Of a stretch of DNA of 64,000 nucleotides, positions 1 through 9,602 are shown piece by piece. Within the stretch, counting starts at the first letter, position 1. The number at the start of each line of letters is the position of its first letter. The stretch is from Bacteroidales bacterium. GTDB lineage: Bacteria; Bacteroidota; Bacteroidia; Bacteroidales; GCA-2748055. The notes beneath the pieces were generated by a model that was given only the letters and a program-made list of their open reading frames with translations, searched no databases and had not been told where the DNA came from. The DNA lies in the NCBI GenBank assembly GCA_023138875.1, contig JAGLOO010000013.1, positions 1 through 64,000 of the forward strand, given 5' to 3'. Made by a program: the position numbers and the translations under genes.

Positions 1-283
1 TACAATGAGTTTTCCACTGCCCAATATTGACAGAGGCCTAATTCCTGAGTTTTAAATGGGTGGCCCTGAAAAGTTACCCACTAAAATGGTAGTAGAACCG
101 AAAATATTATATTTTTGTTAATCTCAGTTGATTTTTTAGAATCCATGTTTTAGCAGATTAGCTTTTTGTCACTTTTGTTTTTTGTATCTGCCTGTGTTTG
201 GATTATATACTGCTTCGTTCGCCATGCCAAGAAGAAGACATAAACAGAAAGTTGGAAATTTAGTATATTAGTAGATAAAAGAA

Positions 284-604
284 ATGATTGGAAAGGATAA
301 AATATCGGAAATAGTTAAGAAGATTGCATCTGGATACAACCCTGATAAGATTATCCTATTCGGTTCATATGCTATAGGAAATCCAAATGAAAACAGTGAC
401 TTGGATTTATTTGTAGTAAAAGAAACTGATTCCCCAAGACCTCAAAGAACTGTACAAGTTAGAAAAATGTTATATGGTTCTATGGTTCCTATGGACTTGA
501 TTGTATATACACCAAAAGAAATCGAAGAATCTAAAGAAAACAGATACAGTTTCGTATATGAAGTACTAAATAATGGGATAGTTTTATATGAGCGACCAAG
601 TTGA
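284..604 (+). CDS. MNT-type minimal nucleotidyltransferase (antitoxin of HEPN/MNT pair)
   Basis: A 106-residue protein with the minimal DNA polymerase beta-like nucleotidyltransferase fold. The catalytic signature is plain: GS at residues 27-28, then ten residues, then D39-L-D41, with a likely third acidic residue at D71 in PMDLIVY. All three metal-binding positions are therefore present. In characterised MntA/HepT pairs the MNT protein neutralises the HEPN toxin by AMPylating it; that role is inferred here from pairing. The gene overlaps the next by 17 bp, typical of a translationally coupled toxin-antitoxin operon. The pair is AT-rich compared with the grpE block downstream, which fits acquired DNA. 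The first 283 bases of the window hold no gene I can support. Confidence 0.85.
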   Translation: MIGKDKISEIVKKIASGYNPDKIILFGSYAIGNPNENSDLDLFVVKETDSPRPQRTVQVRKMLYGSMVPMDLIVYTPKEIEESKENRYSFVYEVLNNGIVLYERPS

Positions 605-1037
605 CGAAATAAAACAATGGATTATAAAGGGAGACCATGATTTGGGGACTGCCAAGATTACATATCTTCATATACCCGAGTACCTCGATACCATCACTTT
701 TCACTGCCAACAAGCAGTAGAGAAATATTTAAAAGCCTACTTGATTTTTCAGTCCACAATATTTAGATATTCGCATGATTTGATTTACCTACTTGATATG
801 GTAACTCAGAAAGATGCTGATTTCAATAACCTTTACGATACAGTTTCAGAATTGCAAGGATATGCAATAGAAATCAGGTATCCAAATGAGACTATCTTTT
901 TGTCTAATGATAAAGTTGAAAAGTCCATGATAATTGCGAAAAATGTAAGGGAATTGGTTATAGACAAAATAAATATACCGATTGATTATAACGAAATAAT
1001 TGACAGAGAAAAATGGCCTGGCGGTAACATGCTATAA
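588..1037 (+). CDS. HEPN domain protein (probable toxin of HEPN/MNT pair)
   Basis: A 149-residue all-helical protein of the HEPN family (PF05168-like). It has the usual FHCQQAVEKYLKAYL helix, an HDL motif in RYSHDLIYLL, and a conserved IRYP segment near residue 100. The RX4-6H ribonuclease motif of the best-studied HEPN toxins is not obvious, so RNase activity cannot be claimed from sequence. It starts inside the 3' end of the nucleotidyltransferase gene (17-bp overlap), which supports a two-gene toxin-antitoxin module. It could also be a non-toxic HEPN nucleotide-binding partner. The C-terminal end (about residues 130-149) is divergent. Confidence 0.82.
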   Translation: MSDQVDEIKQWIIKGDHDLGTAKITYLHIPEYLDTITFHCQQAVEKYLKAYLIFQSTIFRYSHDLIYLLDMVTQKDADFNNLYDTVSELQGYAIEIRYPNETIFLSNDKVEKSMIIAKNVRELVIDKINIPIDYNEIIDREKWPGGNML

Positions 1038-1349
1038 ATTCAGGTGCCAATTAAGAAAAGTTCTCTTCGAGAATGGTGAATATCATGTTCCGGTTTGCAG
1101 CTATAATCCCTGTTGCAACGGGTATTGTGTCTTCATAAAACCAAAGATGCAATCTTTCTTCCTCGCAGGAACCCTGCGGCTCTAGCAATGGACAACACCT
1201 CATTTCCGGAGAAGCACTCCGTCACCGGCGAAGCTGGCCTTCAAGGGAGCGAAGCAGCATTTGTTGTGACATTTTGTCAAACAAACTGCATTGGCTCAAT
1301 ATTTGACTTATCAGGGACGAGTTATTGATCATTAATATTGTGATAAGAA
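1038..1349. other. Intergenic region upstream of grpE
   Basis: This 312-bp stretch between the HEPN gene and grpE has short open frames on the plus strand but none with protein-like composition or a recognisable domain. Its 3' part carries the likely promoter of the grpE-dnaJ operon. I see no tRNA or clear terminator. Confidence 0.5.
1273..1305 (+). promoter_or_regulatory. Candidate Bacteroidota-type promoter for grpE-dnaJ
   Basis: TTTG at 1273-1276 is followed after 21 bp by AATATTTG at 1298-1305. This resembles the Bacteroidota sigma-ABfr consensus (TTTG, 19-21 bp, TAnnTTTG) with one mismatch in the TA. It would place transcription start about 40 bp before the grpE ATG. It is a pattern match only. 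Confidence 0.35.
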
Positions 1350-1943
1350 ATGGCAAAAAAGTTGAATACATCTGATAAACAGCAAGATAAGAAGAGTAAA
1401 GCGGGGAAAAAACTTACCGGTGAACAGGCTCAGCCAGAGGTTGAAAAGGAAAATGCAGCTGAGGAAGCACAGGAAGAGGAACCCGTAGAGGAGGTAAAGG
1501 AGCCTACAGCAGAAGAAAAACTGGCAGAATTGCAGGATAAATACCTGAGGTTGTCAGCTGAATATGACAATTTCAGAAAAAGAACACTGAAGGAGAAGAT
1601 CGATCTTCAGAAAGGTGCCAATGAAAGCCTGCTGGAAGCACTGCTTCCTGTGGCTGACGATTTCGACAGGGCACTGCAGTCGGTCGATGAAGCCAAAGAC
1701 ATCAAAGCGGTGAAAGAGGGACTCAAACTCATCTCCGGGAAATTCAACGGATTCCTCACCCAGCAGGGAATCAAAGAGATTGATGCGGTCCACAAGAAAT
1801 TCGATACGGACCTTCACGAAGCCATTACCAAGATCCCGGCACCCCAGAAGAAGTTGAAAGGCAAGGTGGTTGACGTGATCCAGAAGGGCTATTATCTGAA
1901 TGAAAGGGTGCTGCGGTACTCCAGGGTTGTAATAGGGGAATAA
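1350..1943 (+). CDS. grpE: Nucleotide exchange factor GrpE
   Basis: A 197-residue GrpE, the ADP/ATP exchange factor for DnaK. The N-terminal 55 residues are a charged Lys/Glu-rich tail, followed by the long dimerisation helix (LQDKYLRLSAEYDNFRKRT) and the C-terminal beta domain ending in GYYLNERVLRYSRVVIG, which closely matches the family ending. Length is normal for Bacteroidota GrpE. dnaJ follows immediately, giving a grpE-dnaJ operon; dnaK is not in the window. A sigma-70-like promoter candidate lies about 45 bp upstream. No CIRCE inverted repeat is apparent. Confidence 0.96.
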   Translation: MAKKLNTSDKQQDKKSKAGKKLTGEQAQPEVEKENAAEEAQEEEPVEEVKEPTAEEKLAELQDKYLRLSAEYDNFRKRTLKEKIDLQKGANESLLEALLPVADDFDRALQSVDEAKDIKAVKEGLKLISGKFNGFLTQQGIKEIDAVHKKFDTDLHEAITKIPAPQKKLKGKVVDVIQKGYYLNERVLRYSRVVIGE

Positions 1944-1952
1944 GTGAACCAT

Positions 1953-3104
1953 ATGGCGAAAAAAGATTATTACAAGGTATTGGAAGTAACCCGTGATGCT
2001 TCGCAGGAGGAGATCAAAAAGGCCTACCGGAAGCAGGCCCTGAAGTATCATCCGGATAAGAATCAGGGAGATTCAGCCGCCGAAGAGAATTTCAAAGAGG
2101 CAGCTGAAGCCTATGAGGTTTTGTCTGATGCTCAGAAACGGAACAAATACGACCAGTTTGGTCACGCTGCTTTCGAAAATGGAGGCGCCGGCGGATTTGG
2201 AGGCGGAATGACCATGGATGATATCTTCTCCCAGTTCGGGGATATTTTTGGCGGATTTGGTGGATTTGGCGGGTTTGGTGGATTTGGCGGTTCTTCCCGC
2301 GGAGGAGGTGTGACCAGGGGATCCAACCTGAGGGTCAAGGTCACGCTGAACCTGCTGGAGGTGGCCGAGGGTGTGGAAAAGAAAATCAAGGTCAAGAAAT
2401 ACAATGCATGCGGCGCCTGCAACGGATCAGGTGCCAAACATGGTACAGCGAAAAATACCTGCAGTACATGTCACGGAAGTGGCCAGGTAACCAGGGTAAC
2501 CAATACCTTTCTCGGGCAGATGCAAACGGCCTCGGTCTGTCCCACGTGTCATGGCGAAGGAACAACCATCAGCGAGAAATGTGAAGCATGCTACGGTGAA
2601 GGAATCGTAAAAGCCGATGAGGTGATCAAGATCAACATCCCTGCCGGGGTTGCGGAAGGAATGCAGGTGAAGATGGGTGGAAAGGGCAATTCAGCCCGTC
2701 GGGGAGGGATCAGTGGGGACCTGCTCGTGATCATCCAGGAGGAAAAACATCCCCAGCTTACAAGGGATGGAAGCGACCTGATTTACAACCTCTATCTCAG
2801 TATTCCCCAGGCCACACTGGGTGCCACCGTGGAGATCCCCACTGTGGAAGGTAAAGCTAAGATCAAGATCGAGGGAGGTACCCAGCCGGGAAGGATCCTT
2901 CGTTTGAGGGGTAAGGGTGTCCCCGAGGTGAATGGATACGGACGGGGCGACCTGCTGGTGCAGATCAATGTCTGGATTCCAAAATCGATGGATAAGGAAG
3001 AGCGGAGGATCTTTGAAAAGATGGAGCAATCGGATACCTTTACACCAAGACCTGATAAATCAGAAAACGGTTTCTTCAACCGTATGAAAAACTTTTTTGA
3101 ATGA
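1953..3104 (+). CDS. dnaJ: Chaperone protein DnaJ
   Basis: A 383-residue type I Hsp40. It has a J domain at residues 1-70 with the HPD motif in YHPDKNQGD, a Gly/Phe-rich linker with repeated GGFGGFG units, a zinc-finger region with four CxxCxGxG repeats ([32 protein letters not shown]), and the C-terminal substrate-binding domains. It delivers unfolded proteins to DnaK and stimulates its ATPase. I chose ATG 1953 because [12 protein letters not shown] is the canonical start; a GTG three codons upstream (1944), directly after the grpE stop, is the alternative. Its stop overlaps the following ABC gene start by 4 bp (ATGA), suggesting translational coupling. Confidence 0.97.
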   Translation: MAKKDYYKVLEVTRDASQEEIKKAYRKQALKYHPDKNQGDSAAEENFKEAAEAYEVLSDAQKRNKYDQFGHAAFENGGAGGFGGGMTMDDIFSQFGDIFGGFGGFGGFGGFGGSSRGGGVTRGSNLRVKVTLNLLEVAEGVEKKIKVKKYNACGACNGSGAKHGTAKNTCSTCHGSGQVTRVTNTFLGQMQTASVCPTCHGEGTTISEKCEACYGEGIVKADEVIKINIPAGVAEGMQVKMGGKGNSARRGGISGDLLVIIQEEKHPQLTRDGSDLIYNLYLSIPQATLGATVEIPTVEGKAKIKIEGGTQPGRILRLRGKGVPEVNGYGRGDLLVQINVWIPKSMDKEERRIFEKMEQSDTFTPRPDKSENGFFNRMKNFFE

Positions 3105-4027
3105 ATCTTATCACCGCGGATGCAGTTGTCAAGGACTTTAGTGGACACAGGGCACTGAACCGTGTATCCATGGAAGTTCCTGAAGGTAGTATATACGGAT
3201 TGCTCGGTCCCAACGGCGCCGGGAAAACCACACTTCTCCGGATCATCAACCAGATCACCGCTCCCGATGAAGGAGCTATCCTTTTCGAGGGACAACCCAT
3301 CAACAGCGACCACAGGTCTCAGATCGGGTACCTGCCGGAAGAGCGTGGACTCTACAAAAAAATGAAGGTTGGAGAACAGGCCCTCTACCTGGCCCAGCTC
3401 AAGGGGCTGTCGAAATCCGAAGCCATGAAACGCCTGAAAATATGGTTCGAGAAATTCGAAATAGGCGACTGGTGGGGAAAAAAAGTGGAGGAGCTTTCCA
3501 AGGGCATGGCCCAGAAGGTACAATTCATTACCACCGTTCTTCATGAACCCAAATTGCTGATTTTTGATGAACCCTTCAGCGGTTTTGATCCCATCAATGT
3601 GAACCTGCTGAAGCAGGAGATCCTGCAGATGAAAAAGAATGGTGCTACCATCATTTTTTCCACCCACAATATGGCTTCAGTGGAAGAGCTGTGCGATCAC
3701 ATCACACTGATCAATGCATCAGAAACCGTATTGCAGGGGGAGATTAGCCACATCCGGGAACAGTACCGGACCAGCAGGTATCTTGTGACCTTTACGGGCG
3801 ACCGGGAGAAACTGACCGGTGGACTTGACAGCAGGTTTGAACTGTTGTATATGGAAGAGAACGGAATGGGTCAGAAGGCCACCTTTCGGATCAGGGAGGG
3901 AGAAGGATCCGGTGACCTGATCAGGAACCTGGTGGAGATTACCGAAATCAAGGCCTTCCATGAGATCCTCCCCAGCATGAATGATATTTTTATAGAGGTT
4001 GTAAACGATGCCTCAAAAAAGAATTGA
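3101..4027 (+). CDS. ABC transporter ATP-binding protein (NatA-like)
   Basis: A 308-residue ABC ATPase. Walker A is GPNGAGKTT, the signature is LSKGMAQKV, Walker B is [13 protein letters not shown], and the switch histidine is in STHNM. The last ~80 residues form the C-terminal extension typical of NatA/DrrA-type exporters. It pairs with the permease that begins 9 bp downstream. The family drives export of drugs, sodium or lipids; the substrate cannot be told from sequence. Its start overlaps the dnaJ stop, so chaperone and transporter genes are probably cotranscribed. Confidence 0.92.
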   Translation: MNLITADAVVKDFSGHRALNRVSMEVPEGSIYGLLGPNGAGKTTLLRIINQITAPDEGAILFEGQPINSDHRSQIGYLPEERGLYKKMKVGEQALYLAQLKGLSKSEAMKRLKIWFEKFEIGDWWGKKVEELSKGMAQKVQFITTVLHEPKLLIFDEPFSGFDPINVNLLKQEILQMKKNGATIIFSTHNMASVEELCDHITLINASETVLQGEISHIREQYRTSRYLVTFTGDREKLTGGLDSRFELLYMEENGMGQKATFRIREGEGSGDLIRNLVEITEIKAFHEILPSMNDIFIEVVNDASKKN

Positions 4028-4036
4028 TCCATTGCC

Positions 4037-5407
4037 ATGAGTAAAACAACTTTGATCATCCGAAGGGAATATCTGACCCGGATACGGAAGAAATCCTTCC
4101 TCATCATGTCCATACTGGGACCATTTATCTTCGCAGCCTATGTGCTAATTCCCATGTACTTCGCTACCATGGAGGACAAGGAAGAGAAAACTGTTGTGGT
4201 CATTGATGACTCTAAGTTGTTCACCCAGTACGGACCACAGGGACCATCATTTGTTGTGCCTGAAACCGAATACCTGAAATTCATAATCATTGAGGGGGTC
4301 TCCCTTGAAACATACCAGGCCGGATTCGATGAAACGGGCTATTACGCGGTACTTTTTATACCCTCGAACATCCTGGCATCTGAATCTTCCCTGATCTACT
4401 CCACCAATCAGACCTCCATCGAAGTGACTGGTTACATCAAACAGTCCATGGAAGAGGAAATTGAACACCTGAAACTGGCCAGCCATGATATCCAGGATAT
4501 TGAACAGATCCTTATGGAAGTGGAGACCAGTCTCAATGTGAGGAACATCAAATGGACCAAAGACGGAAAAACACAGGAAAGCAACACCGGAGTGATCATG
4601 GGTGTGGGTTACCTGGGAGGACTGATGATCTTTTTCTTTATCTTTTTCTTCGGATCGCAGGTGATGCGCGGAGTGATCGAGGAAAAGACCAGCCGCATTA
4701 TCGAGGTAATTGTAAGCTCCGTGCGACCGTTTCAGCTGATGATGGGTAAGATCATCGGGGTGGGGCTAACCGGGCTCACGCAATTCCTGATCTGGATTTT
4801 CTTCTCATTCATACTCATTACCGGATTAAAAGCTGCTTTCTTTCCCGAACTGAATCAGACACCCACCGAGCAGGTAGTATCCTCTGATCTTTTTGATTCG
4901 GGTGCTATGAATCCGGCCGGACAGGCCATGATGGATGAGGAACTTGACATGGTCGAGGAAATATTCACCTCCCTGAAGTCTATCAACCCTGCGGTGATGA
5001 TCGGTTCCTTTCTTTTCTACTTTATTTTTGGGTACCTGCTCTACGCCGCCATGTTCGCGGTGATCGGATCGGCCGTTGACAATGAAACAGATACGCAGCA
5101 ACTGATACTGCCGGTAATACTGCCCCTGATACTGGGCATTTATGTAATGCTGAGTGCTATGAACAATCCCGACGGCCCCCTTCCCTTCTGGTTCAGCATG
5201 ATCCCGTTTACCTCACCCGTTGTGATGATGGTCAGGATTCCGTTCGGGGTACCCTGGTGGCAGGTAGCGCTATCCGGATCCCTGCTGGTGGGAACATTTA
5301 TCGGGATGACCTGGGTGGCAGGAAAGGTATACCGGACCGGCATCCTGATGTATGGAAAAAAGAACAATTACCGCGAGATCTGGAAATGGCTTCGCTACAG
5401 CTCGTAA
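4037..5407 (+). CDS. ABC-2 family transporter permease (NatB-like)
   Basis: A 456-residue membrane protein of the ABC-2/NatB type. One transmembrane helix near residues 20-42 is followed by a large extracytoplasmic domain (about 45-190), then five or six helices. The first of these is GYLGGLMIFFFIFFFGSQVM, followed by the conserved EEKTSRIIEVIVSSVRPFQLMMGK cytoplasmic segment. It is the membrane partner of the ATPase encoded just upstream. Export is the likely direction; the substrate is unknown. The next gene follows after 3 bp. Confidence 0.9.
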   Translation: MSKTTLIIRREYLTRIRKKSFLIMSILGPFIFAAYVLIPMYFATMEDKEEKTVVVIDDSKLFTQYGPQGPSFVVPETEYLKFIIIEGVSLETYQAGFDETGYYAVLFIPSNILASESSLIYSTNQTSIEVTGYIKQSMEEEIEHLKLASHDIQDIEQILMEVETSLNVRNIKWTKDGKTQESNTGVIMGVGYLGGLMIFFFIFFFGSQVMRGVIEEKTSRIIEVIVSSVRPFQLMMGKIIGVGLTGLTQFLIWIFFSFILITGLKAAFFPELNQTPTEQVVSSDLFDSGAMNPAGQAMMDEELDMVEEIFTSLKSINPAVMIGSFLFYFIFGYLLYAAMFAVIGSAVDNETDTQQLILPVILPLILGIYVMLSAMNNPDGPLPFWFSMIPFTSPVVMMVRIPFGVPWWQVALSGSLLVGTFIGMTWVAGKVYRTGILMYGKKNNYREIWKWLRYSS

Positions 5408-5410
5408 GAT

Positions 5411-6328
5411 ATGTCTATTGCCATTTTAGATTTCGGTACCAATACCTTCAACCTGATAATTGCAGAACGCAAGGAACGGGATTTTAACATCCTTCATGCA
5501 AGCAAACAGCCGGTGAAGCTTGGACGCGGAGGTATCCAGTTCAACCGCATCACCCCTGATGCATTTGAACGTGGTTATGTGGCTATCCATAACCTCATGG
5601 AAATCATTAATAAATTCGAAGTGAGTGAGATCAGGGCCTTTGCCACATCGGCCATCAGGAATGCAAGCAACGGGAAGCAATTTGTGGACGAAGTAGAGCA
5701 TCGCTTTGGATTTCGGGTAAGGGTTATCACAGGTGACCGGGAAGCAGAACTGATTTACAAGGGAGTTAGTCAGGCCATACCCTTCACGGAACAAAAAATA
5801 ATGATCCTTGATATTGGAGGCGGAAGCAATGAATTCATCATTTGCAATCGCGAGGGGATCCTCTGGAAACAGAGTTTTGAGATCGGCATGGCCCGGATCC
5901 TGGAACTCTTTGATCTGTCGGATCCCATTGCCTGTGAAGAGATCGAGGCCCTGGAATCCTATTACAGGCAGGAGCTCCAGCCCCTGATGGAGGTGGTAAA
6001 GAAAGAAAAACCAAACACGTTGATCGGTGCATCCGGATCCTTCGATACTTTCTATTCCCTGATCAGGCACCGCACAGGGGTAGCCGCTGACGGCCTTCAC
6101 GGACGGGAAATCTCCTTGAAAGATTTCAGCAAGCTGGACTCGGTATTGATACGGTCGACCCTTGAGGAACGAAAAGCAATGCCGGGGATGGAGCCCGTTA
6201 GGCTGGAGATGATTGTGGCCGCCACTATTTTTGTTAGTTTTGTGATATATGAATGCAACATCAGGCACCTGTTCCAGTCTGATTTCGCCCTGAAAGAAGG
6301 TGTTATTGCAGAACTGGTGGGAATCTAA
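5411..6328 (+). CDS. Ppx/GppA family phosphatase
   Basis: A 305-residue member of the exopolyphosphatase/guanosine-pentaphosphatase family with the actin-like ATPase fold. The phosphate-1 loop is DFGTNTFNLIIAE (residues 6-18) and the phosphate-2 loop is DIGGGSNEFI (about 138-147). It has only the core domain and lacks the C-terminal HD-like extension of E. coli Ppx/GppA. Expected activity is hydrolysis of polyphosphate or pppGpp; which of the two cannot be decided. It lies 3 bp after the permease and 19 bp before the response regulator. Confidence 0.88.
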   Translation: MSIAILDFGTNTFNLIIAERKERDFNILHASKQPVKLGRGGIQFNRITPDAFERGYVAIHNLMEIINKFEVSEIRAFATSAIRNASNGKQFVDEVEHRFGFRVRVITGDREAELIYKGVSQAIPFTEQKIMILDIGGGSNEFIICNREGILWKQSFEIGMARILELFDLSDPIACEEIEALESYYRQELQPLMEVVKKEKPNTLIGASGSFDTFYSLIRHRTGVAADGLHGREISLKDFSKLDSVLIRSTLEERKAMPGMEPVRLEMIVAATIFVSFVIYECNIRHLFQSDFALKEGVIAELVGI

Positions 6329-6347
6329 TCTTTTCTATTTTTTTATC

Positions 6348-7514
6348 ATGGCACATATTCTGGTTATAGACGACGAAAGAAGCATCCGAAATACCCTCAA
6401 GGAGATCCTGGAATATGAGAAATTTACGGTCGACCTTGCAGAGCATGGTGTGGAAGGACTGGAGATGTATAAAAAGAACAATTACGATATCGTCCTCTGT
6501 GATATCAAGATGCCGGAAATGGACGGCCTTGAAGTGCTGGAAAAGATCTTTGAAGAAGAGGGTGACGCCCAGGTGATCATGATCTCCGGTCACGGCAACA
6601 TCGACAATGCGGTGGAAGCCATCAAGAAAGGGGCCTACGATTTTATCGAAAAACCCCTTGACCTCAACAGGCTGCTGATCACCATCCGCAATGCGCTGGA
6701 TAAATCGACCCTGATCACCGAAACCAAGGTACTGAAAAGGCGGGTCAGCAAGGCCTATGAAATGGTGGGCGATTCTGATGCCATCGGCCAGGTAAAAGCG
6801 ATTGTGGAAAAGGTGGCCCCCACCGATGCAAGGGTTTTGATCACCGGTTCAAACGGCACCGGGAAAGAGCTGGTGGCCCGTTCACTGCATGAGAACAGTA
6901 CCCGCTTATCAGGTCCCTTCATAGAAGTAAACTGTGCCGCCATCCCCTCCGAACTGATCGAAAGTGAGCTCTTCGGGCATGAAAAGGGAGCCTTCACCTC
7001 AGCTATCAAGCAACGGAAAGGAAAATTTGAACAGGCTGATGGAGGAACCATTTTTCTGGATGAGATCGGGGACATGAGCCTTTCTGCACAGGCCAAGGTA
7101 CTGAGGGTACTGCAGGAGAACAAGATTACCCGTGTGGGGAGCGATAAGGACATCAATGTGAATGTCCGTGTGGTGGCTGCCACCAATAAGAACCTGAGGG
7201 AGGAGATTGAAAAGCACCATTTTCGGGAAGACCTCTACCACCGCCTGAGCGTAATCCTGATCCATGTACCTTCCCTCAACGAACGGCTGGAGGATATTCC
7301 TTTGCTGGCCGATCATTTCAACCAGCAGATTTGCGAAGAGTACGGCACTCCTCCCCGGAAAATCAAAGACGATGCCATTAAGGAACTGCAGAAGATCAAC
7401 TGGACCGGGAACATCCGTGAGTTTCGGAATGTGTTGGAGCGCCTGATCATCCTCTGTGAAAAAGAGATCACCGGCAAGGACGTGGTGAGCTACGCCATGC
7501 CCATCTCAAAATAG
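6348..7514 (+). CDS. Sigma-54-type response regulator lacking a DNA-binding domain
   Basis: A 388-residue NtrC-like protein. A receiver domain (1-120) has the phosphoacceptor Asp in LCDIKMPEMDG. It is joined to an AAA+ sigma-54 activation domain with Walker A GSNGTGKE, the sigma-54 contact loop written GAFTSA rather than GAFTGA, Walker B GGTIFLDEIGD, and the arginine-finger region. The protein ends shortly after the AAA+ lid (EITGKDVVSYAMPISK) with no Fis-type helix-turn-helix, so it should activate sigma-54 promoters without a private operator. I chose ATG 6348 because MAHILVIDDE is the canonical receiver start; a longer frame from 6300 would overlap the phosphatase gene. No partner histidine kinase is encoded nearby. 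Confidence 0.9.
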   Translation: MAHILVIDDERSIRNTLKEILEYEKFTVDLAEHGVEGLEMYKKNNYDIVLCDIKMPEMDGLEVLEKIFEEEGDAQVIMISGHGNIDNAVEAIKKGAYDFIEKPLDLNRLLITIRNALDKSTLITETKVLKRRVSKAYEMVGDSDAIGQVKAIVEKVAPTDARVLITGSNGTGKELVARSLHENSTRLSGPFIEVNCAAIPSELIESELFGHEKGAFTSAIKQRKGKFEQADGGTIFLDEIGDMSLSAQAKVLRVLQENKITRVGSDKDINVNVRVVAATNKNLREEIEKHHFREDLYHRLSVILIHVPSLNERLEDIPLLADHFNQQICEEYGTPPRKIKDDAIKELQKINWTGNIREFRNVLERLIILCEKEITGKDVVSYAMPISK

Positions 7515-7575
7515 TGCCTAGTGCCTGGTTAGATAGTGCCCAGGGAAAGAGGGAAAGATCGAAAAATCCTTAACA

Positions 7576-8310
7576 ATGGAAGAAATTGAACTTTCACAAG
7601 ATGATTTGGTAGGTGAAGCTACACTGGATGTAATCGCCAAAGCTGACAAATTCAACCGATGGATGTACCATACCATCAAGCCTTTTTGTTCAGGGAGTAT
7701 ATTTGAAATTGGAAGTGGTAAGGGAAACATCTCCCGTTGCTTTATTGAGGATCACCAACAAATCATGCTGTCTGATTTCAGGGAGGAATACTGTTACAAT
7801 CTGTCCACCAGGTTTGGGATTTCCTCCAGTGTGCTGGGGATCGAGGTTCTGGATCTGATAGATCCCGATTTCGACACCAAATTCGCCAGGCATTTCGGGA
7901 AATTCAACACCGTCTTTGCACTCAATGTGGTAGAACATATCTCTGATGATGTACTAGCCTTAAACAATTGTTATAAACTGTTGGCAAAAGGCGGAAAGGT
8001 GGTGATCCTGGTCCCTTCTTATCAGAAATTATATAATCGGCTTGACAGGGAACTTGGACACTACAGGAGGTATACAAAGTCTACCATATCCCGGGCTTTT
8101 TCCAAAACCGAATTCCAGGTAGTTCATAAGCAATATTTCAATTTTATAGGCATTTTCGGGTGGTATTTTAGTGGAGTAATCCTGAAGAAGAAGATCATCC
8201 CCGGGAGTCAGATGAAAATCTACAACTTTCTCTTACCTGCCATTAAAATCATTGATAAGGCCGTTCTAAATCTAACAGGATTATCAACCATCATTGTTGG
8301 AAGGAAATAG
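7576..8310 (+). CDS. Class I SAM-dependent methyltransferase
   Basis: A 244-residue Rossmann-fold methyltransferase. SAM-binding motif I is IFEIGSGKGNIS (residues 36-47), motif II includes LSDFREEYC, and motif IV is ALNVVEHISDD, with the post-motif LAKGGKVVILVPSYQKLYN. The pattern (…NVVEHI…RYTKSTI…) resembles methyltransferases of cell-surface glycan clusters. The adjacent convergent glycosyltransferase genes make a glycan or lipid-linked substrate plausible, but the substrate is inferred. It is separated by 61 bp from the response regulator. Confidence 0.85.
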   Translation: MEEIELSQDDLVGEATLDVIAKADKFNRWMYHTIKPFCSGSIFEIGSGKGNISRCFIEDHQQIMLSDFREEYCYNLSTRFGISSSVLGIEVLDLIDPDFDTKFARHFGKFNTVFALNVVEHISDDVLALNNCYKLLAKGGKVVILVPSYQKLYNRLDRELGHYRRYTKSTISRAFSKTEFQVVHKQYFNFIGIFGWYFSGVILKKKIIPGSQMKIYNFLLPAIKIIDKAVLNLTGLSTIIVGRK

Positions 8311-8327
8311 CGAATACAGAGAGAGGA

Positions 8328-9602
8328 TTAAAACTGTATCAGACGTAAGAAATTGCTCCATTGCCACTCTGTATTCCACCAGAGGTCGTTGTTGTACTTA
8401 TAGGAAAAGAGGATGTTGTAGACCACGAACAGGACCAGCACACTATAAAGCGCCCATTTCCATCCTTTTCTTTCCCGTGTATATTCGATTACAAATGCCA
8501 GTGGGATCGCCATGAATGGGATCCACTCTATAAGGGCGCGGTAACCGGCTGCCGAACTGAATGTAGGCAAGCACCAGCTGGCATTGATATAAATGATTAG
8601 TACCATGATCAGGAGGATGGCCGGAGCACTCAGTTTACGCAGGAATGCCAGATAGAGTAATCCCCCGGTGGCAAGGAGCATTAACGGGGTATATAGGTAC
8701 CACCCGTTCTTTGGCCCGATGAGTACGGTATGGAACTGAGGAGTCAGTGCGTTGGTGAACCTGCTATCGGTGTAAGAATAGACAAACCATTGCCCGGTTA
8801 CCTTATGCCAGTATGCCATCTGAGGGATAAAAACAAGGAAGGCCACAAATGCCATGAATAGCAGCAGGTACCACCTGCGTGCCAGCATAGCCAACCTCTG
8901 AACTAACCCTCTGAACGATGTAAGACCGTAAAACAGGAAATATAAACCTGCCAGGATATTGGTGGGCCGAATCAGCACGGCCAGAGCCAAAGGAAGGATC
9001 AAATTCAGGGAGCTTTTTATCCCCGGCTTTTGGTAAAATCCAGGGACGAAATAAATATATAGGGAGAGCAGGAAAAAGGAGTAGGCATGCGATATACCCG
9101 GCTGCATGGCTGTGTAGTAGAAGAGGTTGGTTGCCATGAAGACCAGGAGGGTGGTCAGGAATGACGTCTTCTTCGTGAAGATCCGCCTAAGCGATTTAAA
9201 GAGATAGTAGAGCCCGATGAACACATAAAAAATAGATGCGAAAAGGACGGAGGAAAAATAAGCTGTGTTATAACCCCGATTCTCCATTTCCAATAATTCA
9301 CTGACGCCATGGGCCACCAGGAAAAAAGGCAGCTGCAGGATGGCTACCCCGCAGGTAAAGACATTTAGGGTCTTGTCTTCGCCATAGGGTCTGGCCCATC
9401 GCATACGGGTAATGTCTTTCTCCTTGAAAAAGGTGTATGGCAGATACTGGTAATACCCCTCCATGTCGGAACTCATTACCAACTGCCTGGCAGAGGATCT
9501 GTTATCGTGCCGGTAGAGTGAATGTGAGAACATGACCACAACAAAGAAAAGCAGGAACAACCAGACTACCCGGCTCAGTTTTATGTGATCCCTTAAGCTC
9601 AT
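8328..9602 (-). CDS. Polytopic membrane protein, probable GT-C type glycosyltransferase
   Basis: A 424-residue integral membrane protein with about ten to twelve hydrophobic helices. The N-terminal loop after the first helix is long and carries a conserved-looking Cys-Gly segment (NVFTCGVAILQLPFF), which is also found in the neighbouring membrane gene at 10366-12123 (ACGTALLELPFF). This architecture resembles dolichol-phosphate-mannose-type GT-C enzymes, but I do not recognise a specific family. I chose ATG 9602 because it overlaps the GT2 stop as ATGA; a longer frame starts at 9635. With the GT2 it probably uses a polyprenyl-phosphate sugar donor in the envelope. Confidence 0.72.
   Translation of the reverse strand: MSLRDHIKLSRVVWLFLLFFVVVMFSHSLYRHDNRSSARQLVMSSDMEGYYQYLPYTFFKEKDITRMRWARPYGEDKTLNVFTCGVAILQLPFFLVAHGVSELLEMENRGYNTAYFSSVLFASIFYVFIGLYYLFKSLRRIFTKKTSFLTTLLVFMATNLFYYTAMQPGISHAYSFFLLSLYIYFVPGFYQKPGIKSSLNLILPLALAVLIRPTNILAGLYFLFYGLTSFRGLVQRLAMLARRWYLLLFMAFVAFLVFIPQMAYWHKVTGQWFVYSYTDSRFTNALTPQFHTVLIGPKNGWYLYTPLMLLATGGLLYLAFLRKLSAPAILLIMVLIIYINASWCLPTFSSAAGYRALIEWIPFMAIPLAFVIEYTRERKGWKWALYSVLVLFVVYNILFSYKYNNDLWWNTEWQWSNFLRLIQF

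Noticed and set aside
1-120. GTGGCCCTGAAAAGTTACCC-like sequence resembling an IS end
   Set aside because: No matching inverted repeat or transposase is in the window; the element, if any, would lie before base 1.
1038-1328. Short plus-strand reading frames between HEPN and grpE
   Set aside because: Composition is not protein-like, frames overlap each other, and no domain or start signal is evident.
2162-2437. Pro-rich antisense frame across the dnaJ Gly/Phe region
   Set aside because: It mirrors the repetitive GGFGGFG coding sequence and has no independent support.
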